Origin: an uncultured Lachnospiraceae bacterium | GTDB taxonomy: Bacteria; Bacillota; Clostridia; Lachnospirales; Lachnospiraceae | Assembly (NCBI GenBank): GCA_946537305.1 | Contig: CAMNFR010000003.1 | Location: forward strand, 1 to 64,000 | Direction: 5' to 3' | Length of the DNA stretch: 64,000 nucleotides | In this document: one piece after another, positions 47,721-55,359 of the stretch | How the letters are laid out: each line of letters starts with the position of its first letter | Position numbering within the stretch: the first letter of the stretch is position 1 | The notes under the pieces: model-generated | Seen by the model: only the letters and a program-made list of their open reading frames with translations | Told to the model about the DNA's origin: nothing | Database searches by the model: none | Program-made: the position numbers and the translations under genes

Positions 47721-50700
47721 ATGGCAGAGAAGCATACAGGGCAGCAGATGAATGAGGCTGCAGCAGCGGTCATTGAGAGCGCGAAGGAAGAACAAAAAAA
47801 GCTGAAGCTTGCCATCATGCAGGAGCTGATCGAACATGTGAATCAGATCTGCAGGGAGAATCAATTGCAGTATTTTGCCTCCGGCAAGCTGCTGACGCAT
47901 GCGCTGGCGGATAAAGATCTGTTCCCGGAGGCACATGATTATCTGATCATCATGATGCGTCAGGATTATGATGTGTTCATGGAAAAGATTGCCGCAAAAG
48001 CCAGGGACTGGGATCTGAAGATTCAGCGGATGTACAGGGATGCGGGAGAAATCCGGGATGAGCGTCAGATGCACACATTCCTGCGGGCAGATCGCTCCGT
48101 GAAGCGGGCAGGTGAATATGTGCGGTACTATGTAAAGCTGCGCATTGATCCGTATGAATATCTGCCGGATTCTTTGCCGGAAAGAAAGGCGTATTTGAAG
48201 GACTTGGGGCGGGAAAATGCACGCTTCCGTGCTCTTTCTTCCGAATTCGTACAGAAAAGAGACAGCAGGAAAGGGCTGGTGGATAAGCTGCGCCACAAGC
48301 TGCGGAGCGCTTCTATGAAAAAGGAGCATAATGAATTCCGGGAAACACTGCACCGGTATGGGAACGAGAAAAATCCGCTTTACGCGGCACGCGTGGAGCT
48401 GATCATGTATGCAGAACATAAAACGGAAGATTTTCTGCCGCTGCGTAAAATTTCTTTTCTGGGAACCGAACTGTATATTCCGTCGCATCCTGAGGCGTTT
48501 CAGACTTTGGGGAAAAAAGAGACGGAACAGCAGATCATGGACCGTAAGGTGCGTGTGCTGAAAATATTTGATCAGGTATGCGCGGACAATTCTATTCCGT
48601 ATGTTTCCATGGGCCAGCTGGTCAGCAGCGCAGTGCATGTGCATGACTATGAAGAGGCAACAAAACTTCGGGAGTGGCGTGTAGGCCTGTGGCGGCCTGA
48701 TTACGAGAAGGTAATTCAGATACTAGATGCACAGCAGGAGTCGCTGGATATCAGGCTGTGCGACGATGTGGAGGATTATCCTTCCATTCATGCGCACAGG
48801 CTTTGCCTTATGACGGCGGATGATGGCAAGAAGAACCCGGGCGAACACCGGAATGCACTGGCGATCTTTCCGCTGGATTCGCTGCCGGAACAATACGCAC
48901 AGGCGAATGAATTTGTGGGGGAAATGGTAAAAGCGGCCGATCGCTATTATCGTCTGGTACAGGCAGAAAAGGGAGAAAAGCGGACGCCGGATCTGGAGGG
49001 GAAAGATTCTCAGACAGAATATGAGCGTTTCCAGCGGGAACGGCAAAAATATAATGTAGATGAAGCTGTTTCGCGGAAGGTGTTTACGATCGTTGATCAT
49101 ATGGTCCGGGTGTTTTATCGGAAGGAGTTATTTCCTGGGCAGCGAATTTCCTTCCGGGATTTTGAAATTTCTGTACCTGCCAATCCCTATCTTTGGCATG
49201 AGCCGAAGGATAATGCCTTTGCTGAATATGTGGCAGAGGCGCGGGAGCAGGTACTGAAAAAAATAGATTGTCTGGCGCAGGAAAACAAAATCTCGTATTT
49301 TGCCATTTCAAATCTGCTGATCGGCGCAGCTGTGTATCACGATTATGTTCCGGATGTAAATGATCGCGCCTATGATCTTGCAATACTGCGTCCGGATTAC
49401 GAGCGGATGCTGACATGCCTGCGGGAGTCCGGGGCGGCTTACGGCCTGCAGCTGAATGAATATCTGGATGAAAAGGGAGAGATCCCTTTGATGAAGAAAA
49501 CTGTTTCGCTGCCGGGGGATGATGGGACCGTGCGGACTGTCAGCATTCTTCCCATGGATAAGGTCCCGGAGGACCCCTTCCTGTACCGAGGTTTTATAGC
49601 GGATATAAAGGAAAGGAACAGGATGTATGAGGAACTGCTCGGAGAGAAGACCTATGAGGGAAAGCTGGATATGCCCAAAAGCTTTCTGGAGCAGCTTCAG
49701 AAGCAGACCATGCGCGGCGGGAATGCGTGGAGAGTAGGACAGGAAGAAAAGGAAAAAGGAAGAGCGGATGGAAGTGTGAGCCTTCGGACTTTGGCAGAGG
49801 AGATAGACCGTCTGGCACAAGTCTTTAATGATGACGATAGGACGCACACCTGGTCCCGGGTCAGTATGGGACGCAGTAAAAACATATCGGAATCAGAGCT
49901 TTTTCCGCTGCGGCGACTGCCCTTCCGCGGTATTTCGATCAGTGTACCAAACGATTATTCTGTATGGCAGCCGATAATGGATAAAGCCTTGGATCGGCAG
50001 GTGCATGCAGTACAAAAGGCAGATCTGATTCTTCTGCGAGAATTTGACAGGGTATGTAGAAAGCTAAAGATCGGTTATTTTATTTGCGGCGGAACGATGC
50101 TGGGGTATATGCGAAACGGCGGTTTTATTCCCTGGGACGATGATATAGACATTGCTATGCTGAGGGCGGATTATGACCGCTTTCTGGCAGAAGCTCAGGC
50201 AGAACTCGGAGAAAAATTCTTTCTTCAGACCAGAGAGACAGATCCTCGTATTCCGTACCTGTTTTCTAAGGTACGCATGAATGGGACGGAATATGTGACT
50301 TCTTATAGTGATTCCCGTGATTATCATAAAGGGATCTGTCTGGATCTGTTCCCGTTCGATTATTTGCCGGATAAGCCGGAAAAATGTGATGGGTATATAC
50401 AGGAAGTGCTGGCGCTGGCTGGGGCACATAACGACGTGGCGATACATCAGTTTACGGATGAGCCGTCGAAAATCATTCCCAGAAATGAGCTGGAAGAAAA
50501 ATATCTGGAGGAGCAAAAGAATCTGCTGGAAACATACTGGAAGACGGACTTACAAACAACCCAGCAGGCCTATTTGGCGGCAGCTACACGCTATAATGCG
50601 GAGGCCGAAGAAAAAGGGTACACTGTTGTAGCCAGCTTTGTTCCAAGCTTTACCTATATTGACCTGGGGGATCTGCTGCCGTATCAACGCGGCATGTTTG

Positions 50701-50876
50701 AGGATGTAGAGGTTTCTGTGCCTAAGCGGCCGGATGTCTTTTTGACTATGCAGTATGGAGATTATATGAAACTGCCGCCGAAGCATCAGCAGATCTCTCA
50801 CCGACTGGTGCGGTGGGCTACCTGGGAGGAAAGATCTGAGGATTCGGAAAAAGAAGGCGCGGAGGAAAAGGCATGA
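47721..50876 (+). CDS. Multi-module LicD family protein (four LicD-like modules; only the last with intact DDDID signature)
   Basis: Last module IGYFICGGTMLGYMRNGGFIPWDDDIDIAMLRADYDRFL; earlier modules LQYFASGKLLTHAL, IPYVSMGQLVSSAV, ISYFAISNLLIGAA each followed by (R/Q)xDYxxxx and, about 150-200 aa later, FPLRxIxFxGxxIxxPxxPxxFQ-like segments. Confidence 0.85.
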   Translation: MAEKHTGQQMNEAAAAVIESAKEEQKKLKLAIMQELIEHVNQICRENQLQYFASGKLLTHALADKDLFPEAHDYLIIMMRQDYDVFMEKIAAKARDWDLKIQRMYRDAGEIRDERQMHTFLRADRSVKRAGEYVRYYVKLRIDPYEYLPDSLPERKAYLKDLGRENARFRALSSEFVQKRDSRKGLVDKLRHKLRSASMKKEHNEFRETLHRYGNEKNPLYAARVELIMYAEHKTEDFLPLRKISFLGTELYIPSHPEAFQTLGKKETEQQIMDRKVRVLKIFDQVCADNSIPYVSMGQLVSSAVHVHDYEEATKLREWRVGLWRPDYEKVIQILDAQQESLDIRLCDDVEDYPSIHAHRLCLMTADDGKKNPGEHRNALAIFPLDSLPEQYAQANEFVGEMVKAADRYYRLVQAEKGEKRTPDLEGKDSQTEYERFQRERQKYNVDEAVSRKVFTIVDHMVRVFYRKELFPGQRISFRDFEISVPANPYLWHEPKDNAFAEYVAEAREQVLKKIDCLAQENKISYFAISNLLIGAAVYHDYVPDVNDRAYDLAILRPDYERMLTCLRESGAAYGLQLNEYLDEKGEIPLMKKTVSLPGDDGTVRTVSILPMDKVPEDPFLYRGFIADIKERNRMYEELLGEKTYEGKLDMPKSFLEQLQKQTMRGGNAWRVGQEEKEKGRADGSVSLRTLAEEIDRLAQVFNDDDRTHTWSRVSMGRSKNISESELFPLRRLPFRGISISVPNDYSVWQPIMDKALDRQVHAVQKADLILLREFDRVCRKLKIGYFICGGTMLGYMRNGGFIPWDDDIDIAMLRADYDRFLAEAQAELGEKFFLQTRETDPRIPYLFSKVRMNGTEYVTSYSDSRDYHKGICLDLFPFDYLPDKPEKCDGYIQEVLALAGAHNDVAIHQFTDEPSKIIPRNELEEKYLEEQKNLLETYWKTDLQTTQQAYLAAATRYNAEAEEKGYTVVASFVPSFTYIDLGDLLPYQRGMFEDVEVSVPKRPDVFLTMQYGDYMKLPPKHQQISHRLVRWATWEERSEDSEKEGAEEKA

Positions 50877-51592
50877 ACATTCTGATGCTGATGATGGCCG
50901 GTTCCGGCGTACGCTTTGGGGCCGACATACCGAAGCAGTTTATACAGGTGGATGGAAAACCGGTTTTTTCGTATATTCTGCGGGGGTATGACGCCTGTGA
51001 ATGTATAGACCGGATGGTGGTCGTCACACACCCGGACTGGCACAGGACTGTGGAAGAATGGAGAGAACGGGAGGGAATCAATAAGCTTGCCGGAATTGTA
51101 AACGGTGGCGATACTCGTTCAGAATCTGTTCGGAACGGACTGGAATTTTTGCGGGCGTCGGCGCAGGACACGGATGTGATCCTGATTCATGATGCCACGC
51201 ATCCGTATGTGGATGAGACCGGCACACAGGAAATGATAGAGGCTGTCATACAGTACGGCGGAGCCACGCTGGGCGAACGGCAGTATGATACCGTTTATCA
51301 GATGGATGCCGAGACTCACATGCTGCAAAAGGTGGTGCCGCGGGAACAGATCGTATCCGGCGCATCTCCGGAAGCATTCCGGTTTGGCGATCTGTACAAG
51401 ATCTATCATGAGAGCACAGAAGAGGAGATGGCACAGATGACCAGCGCCGGCGCCATGGCGCTGCATTACGGGATTCCTATGAAGGTGATCGCGCTGAATG
51501 CTATTAACCTTAAGATTACGTATCCGGTAGATATGGAGGTCTTCCGGCATTTGGTGCACTGGTATTTTCCGGAGAAGGAGGAACAGGCATGA
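50873..51592 (+). CDS. IspD-family cytidylyltransferase (divergent)
   Basis: MNILMLMMAGSGVRFGADIPKQFIQVDGKPVFSYIL...ILIHDATHPYV...INLKITYPVDMEV. Confidence 0.85.
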   Translation: MNILMLMMAGSGVRFGADIPKQFIQVDGKPVFSYILRGYDACECIDRMVVVTHPDWHRTVEEWREREGINKLAGIVNGGDTRSESVRNGLEFLRASAQDTDVILIHDATHPYVDETGTQEMIEAVIQYGGATLGERQYDTVYQMDAETHMLQKVVPREQIVSGASPEAFRFGDLYKIYHESTEEEMAQMTSAGAMALHYGIPMKVIALNAINLKITYPVDMEVFRHLVHWYFPEKEEQA

Positions 51593-52308
51593 AAGAAGTA
51601 TATGGCCTGATACTGGCGGGCGGCGTAGGGGCCCGTATGGGAAATGTGGAGAAGCCGAAGCAGTATATGGAACTGGGCGGACGGCCGGTCATCATTTATA
51701 CTATAGAGAAATTTGCAGTCTGCCCGGATTTTGAGCGGATCGTGGTGCTCTGCCCGGCTACATGGGTACACTATACGGAAGATCTGATACGTCGTTATCT
51801 GCCGCAGGTGAAAAATGTATTCGTGACGGCCGGCGGAGAGACCAGGAACGAAACACTGATGAACGGGATTCGTTTTATAGAGACAAACGATGGTCTTTCG
51901 GAGGATACGGTGATCGTAACGCACGATGCGGTGCGCCCCTTCGTGACACATCGGATTCTTCAGGAAAATATTCAATATGCCAGGGAAAAGGGCGCCTGCA
52001 ATACGGTGATTCCGGCCACCGACACCATTGTGGAGAGTACGGATGGTGAATGGGTCACGCGAATCCCGGACCGCAGGCACATGTTCCAGGGGCAGACGCC
52101 GCAGTCCTTTAACGCAAAGCTGCTGAGGGATGCCTATGAATCCCTTTCTCCGGAGGAGAAGGATGTGTTGACGGATGCCTGTAAGATCCTGGTGATGAAG
52201 GGAATTCCCGTGAAGCTGATCAGAGGAGAAGTTTATAATATAAAAATTACTTATCCTTATGATCTGCGCGTGGCGGAGAGCATTCTGGGAGGAAATCTTT
52301 CATGCTGA
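51589..52308 (+). CDS. IspD/TarI-like cytidylyltransferase (ribitol-5-phosphate cytidylyltransferase candidate)
   Basis: YGLILAGGVGARMGNVEKPKQYMELGGRPVIIYTIEKF...VTHDAVRPFV...MFQGQTPQSFNAKLL...IKITYPYDL; directly upstream of a TarJ homologue. Confidence 0.9.
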   Translation: MKEVYGLILAGGVGARMGNVEKPKQYMELGGRPVIIYTIEKFAVCPDFERIVVLCPATWVHYTEDLIRRYLPQVKNVFVTAGGETRNETLMNGIRFIETNDGLSEDTVIVTHDAVRPFVTHRILQENIQYAREKGACNTVIPATDTIVESTDGEWVTRIPDRRHMFQGQTPQSFNAKLLRDAYESLSPEEKDVLTDACKILVMKGIPVKLIRGEVYNIKITYPYDLRVAESILGGNLSC

Positions 52309-53327
52309 ATACAGTCTGTCGGTTAAAGGCGCCAAGGCAGTTTGAAATTGCTTTCCGGCATATTCCGCTGGATGATCAGACGGTACTGGTGCGTCCGACC
52401 TGGCTTTCGATCTGCCGTGCGGATCAGCGCTACTATCAGGGCCTGCGGCCGCAGGAGGTGCTGCGCAGGAAGCTGCCTATGGCATTGATTCACGAGGGGA
52501 TCGGAGAGGTGGTCTGCGACTTTACGGGGACGTTCTGTCCGGGCCAGCCGGTGGTGATGATTCCCAACACGCCGGTCGAGGAAGACCCGGTGGTGGCGGA
52601 AAATTATCTGCGGACAAGCCGCTTTGCCGGCAGTGGAGCAGATGGTTTTTTACAGGAATATGTGGCGGTGGTGCCGGATCGCCTGGTGGCACTTCCGGAA
52701 AATCTTCATCCGGAGGTGGCCGCTTTTACCGAATTGGTGAGTGTCAGTTATCATGCGATCCGACGCTTTTTGGAGTTTTCTCATAGCCGGAGAAATAGTA
52801 TAGGTGTGTGGGGCGACGGGAATCTTGGCTACATAACGGCACTCTTGCTGCGTGCAATGCTGCCGGACAGCCGGATTGCTGTGGTTGGGAAGAACCGCGC
52901 CAAGCTGGCAGATTTCACCTTTGCGGATGAGACTTATCTGAATGATGAGATTCCGCCGGAACTATTCGTGGATCATGCCTTCGAATGTGTGGGCGGTATG
53001 GGCGCGCCGATCGCGGTCAATCAGGTCATTGATGTAATTCGGCCGGAGGGAACCATTTCCCTATTGGGCGTGACGGAAGAACTGGCGCCGTTAAATACCC
53101 GCATGGTCTTGGAGAAAGGATTGCGGCTGTTTGGAAGCAGCCGCAGCGGACGGCCGGATTTTCTGGGCGTCTTAGATCTTTACCGGCAGCATCCGGAGAT
53201 CCCTGCTTACCTGGAAAATCTGGTGGGCAATGTGGTGACAGTGCGGGAACTGAGGGATGTTACGAATGCCTTTGAAGCAGATATACGTCAGTGGCTGGGA
53301 AAGACAATCTTGAAATGGGAAATGTAA
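52302..53327 (+). CDS. tarJ: TarJ-like alcohol dehydrogenase (ribulose-5-phosphate reductase)
   Basis: WLSICRADQRYYQGLRPQEVLRRKLPMALIHEGIGEVVCDFTGTFCPGQPVVMIPNTP. Confidence 0.88.
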   Translation: MLNTVCRLKAPRQFEIAFRHIPLDDQTVLVRPTWLSICRADQRYYQGLRPQEVLRRKLPMALIHEGIGEVVCDFTGTFCPGQPVVMIPNTPVEEDPVVAENYLRTSRFAGSGADGFLQEYVAVVPDRLVALPENLHPEVAAFTELVSVSYHAIRRFLEFSHSRRNSIGVWGDGNLGYITALLLRAMLPDSRIAVVGKNRAKLADFTFADETYLNDEIPPELFVDHAFECVGGMGAPIAVNQVIDVIRPEGTISLLGVTEELAPLNTRMVLEKGLRLFGSSRSGRPDFLGVLDLYRQHPEIPAYLENLVGNVVTVRELRDVTNAFEADIRQWLGKTILKWEM

Positions 53328-53355
53328 CTGTCGGCTGCAGAAAATACGCTTTTTC

Positions 53356-53384
53356 TTGCCACTGAGACGGGAACGTGCTACAAT
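53356..53384 (+). promoter_or_regulatory. Putative internal sigmaA promoter upstream of tagD
   Basis: TTGCCA-N17-TACAAT with extended -10 TGC, about 26 nt before ATG 53411. Confidence 0.65.
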
Positions 53385-53410
53385 CATACGAACGAGCGGA
53401 GGAAAAAAAG

Positions 53411-53803
53411 ATGCGAAAAGTCATTACTTATGGAACTTTTGACCTGCTTCACTATGGTCATATTAATCTGCTGCAGCGCGCGAAGGCGTTGGGGGATTAC
53501 CTGATCGTAGCACTATCTACGGATGAGTTCAACTGGAACGAAAAACAAAAGAAGTGCTATTTTACTTATGAAGAGCGTAAAAGACTCCTCGAAGCGATCC
53601 GCTATGTAGATCTGGTGATTCCCGAGGAAAACTGGGAACAGAAGGTGTCTGACGTGAAGGAATATCATGTGGATACCTTTGTGATCGGTGATGACTGGGA
53701 AGGAAAATTTGATTTTCTGAAGGAGTATTGCGATGTGGTGTATCTGCCGCGCACTCCGGATATTTCCACCACGCAGATCAAGGCGGACCTCCACAAGCAG
53801 TAA
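53411..53803 (+). CDS. tagD: Glycerol-3-phosphate cytidylyltransferase
   Basis: MRKVITYGTFDLLHYGHINLLQRAKALGDYLIVALSTDEFN...RTPDISTTQIK; SD ggagg. Confidence 0.95.
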   Translation: MRKVITYGTFDLLHYGHINLLQRAKALGDYLIVALSTDEFNWNEKQKKCYFTYEERKRLLEAIRYVDLVIPEENWEQKVSDVKEYHVDTFVIGDDWEGKFDFLKEYCDVVYLPRTPDISTTQIKADLHKQ

Positions 53804-53823
53804 CGGAGAGAAGGAAGCCTCGT

Positions 53824-54600
53824 ATGACAAAATATTTTAAGAACTTCTGGCGTTATCGGTACCTTCTGTATGAACTGGTTCAAAAGGGAATCGTCTTAAA
53901 ATACCGGCGATCTTATCTTGGAATCATATGGTCACTGTTGGAGCCGATTTTGACAACTATTGTGCTGACCATGGTATTCGGAACGTTATTTGGGAACACA
54001 AATCGCCAGTTCCCGTTGTATATTCTGACAGGTCGGCTGCTGTATTCTGCGTTTTCATCAGGGACAAAAGGTGCATTGAGATCGATCCGGGCCAATGCAG
54101 GCATGATCAAAAAAGTATATGTGCCAAAATATCTGTACCCGCTTTCCAGTGTGCTCTTTAATTATGTGATATTTCTGCTTTCCCTGGTGGTGCTGTTTAT
54201 CTGGGGCGTTCTGTTGAAGGCCTATCCCAACTGGCGTTGGTTCGGGCTTCTCTTCCCGCTGCTGATTCTGCTGGTGATGACTTTTGGCGTGGGTATGATC
54301 CTGGCTACGGTGGCCGTTTTTTTCCGTGATATGGAATATTTATGGGATGTGCTTTTGATGATCATTATGTACACCTGTGCCATTTTTTATTATCCTGACC
54401 GCTTGCTGAAAAGCGGGTATTCATTCGTGCTGCGGCTGAATCCTCTGTATGGTGTGGTGGCAAACGCCCGGCATATTGTGTTTGGGGAACCGTTAGACTG
54501 GAGCATGATGGCTTATGCGGTGCTATTTTCCCTGGCGGCACTGGTGGTCGGCCTGTATGTTTTCAATAAACATCAGGATGAATTTATTCTTTATATATAA
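53824..54600 (+). CDS. tagG: Teichoic acid/polysaccharide ABC exporter permease (TagG-like)
   Basis: YELVQKGIVLKYRRSYLGIIWSLLEPILTTIVLTMVFGTLFGN; multi-TM. Confidence 0.9.
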   Translation: MTKYFKNFWRYRYLLYELVQKGIVLKYRRSYLGIIWSLLEPILTTIVLTMVFGTLFGNTNRQFPLYILTGRLLYSAFSSGTKGALRSIRANAGMIKKVYVPKYLYPLSSVLFNYVIFLLSLVVLFIWGVLLKAYPNWRWFGLLFPLLILLVMTFGVGMILATVAVFFRDMEYLWDVLLMIIMYTCAIFYYPDRLLKSGYSFVLRLNPLYGVVANARHIVFGEPLDWSMMAYAVLFSLAALVVGLYVFNKHQDEFILYI

Positions 54601-54615
54601 GGAAAACAAAGAGTT

Positions 54616-55359
54616 ATGAGTGATACGGCGCTGCGCGTGAAAAATGTAGGCATGATGTTCAACCTCAGTTCAGAGAAGGTAGACAGCCTGAAGGAGTATG
54701 TCCTGGCATCGCTGAAGCGGGAGGTCTCCTACGATGAGTTTTGGGCACTTCAGAATATTAATTTCTCTCTGAACAGGGGAGACCGGTTGGGGATCCTGGG
54801 GATGAATGGTGCCGGAAAAAGCACCCTGCTGAAAGTGATTGCCGGCGTCTTTAAACCCACATTGGGTTCTGTAGAGCGCCACGGGAAGATTGTACCGTTG
54901 TTGGAACTGGGAGCCGGCTTTGACGGACAATATACCGGCCGGGAAAACATTTATCTGTATGGTTCTGTACTGGGGTATTCCCGTAAATTTATCGATTCCA
55001 AATTTGATGAGATCGTTGAATTTTCCGAACTGGAGCAGTTCATTGATGTTCCGGTGAAGAATTATTCCTCCGGTATGAAGAGCCGGCTGGGCTTTTCTGT
55101 GGCTACAGTGGTACAGCCGGAAATCCTGATTCTGGACGAGGTCCTTTCCGTGGGTGATGCACGCTTCCGAAAAAAAAGTGAGGAACGTATTACCTCCATG
55201 TTCGGGGAAAAGGTAACGGTGCTGTTCGTGTCCCATCATCTGCCTCAGGTACAGCGTCTCTGCAACAAGGCGATGATCTTACACCACGGGAAAATGTTGG
55301 CCTACGGGAACATAGAGGACGTGGCCCCTATCTATGCGGCCATGCTGGATACGGACTAA
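54616..55359 (+). CDS. tagH: Teichoic acid/polysaccharide ABC exporter ATP-binding protein (TagH-like)
   Basis: LGILGMNGAGKSTLLKVIAGVFKPTLGSV...VKNYSSGMKSRLGFSVA...ILILDEVLSVGD. Confidence 0.95.
   Translation: MSDTALRVKNVGMMFNLSSEKVDSLKEYVLASLKREVSYDEFWALQNINFSLNRGDRLGILGMNGAGKSTLLKVIAGVFKPTLGSVERHGKIVPLLELGAGFDGQYTGRENIYLYGSVLGYSRKFIDSKFDEIVEFSELEQFIDVPVKNYSSGMKSRLGFSVATVVQPEILILDEVLSVGDARFRKKSEERITSMFGEKVTVLFVSHHLPQVQRLCNKAMILHHGKMLAYGNIEDVAPIYAAMLDTD

Noticed and set aside
47388-48644. 418-aa minus-strand ORF
   Set aside because: Antisense to the GatD-like and multi-LicD genes; composition typical of a shadow ORF.
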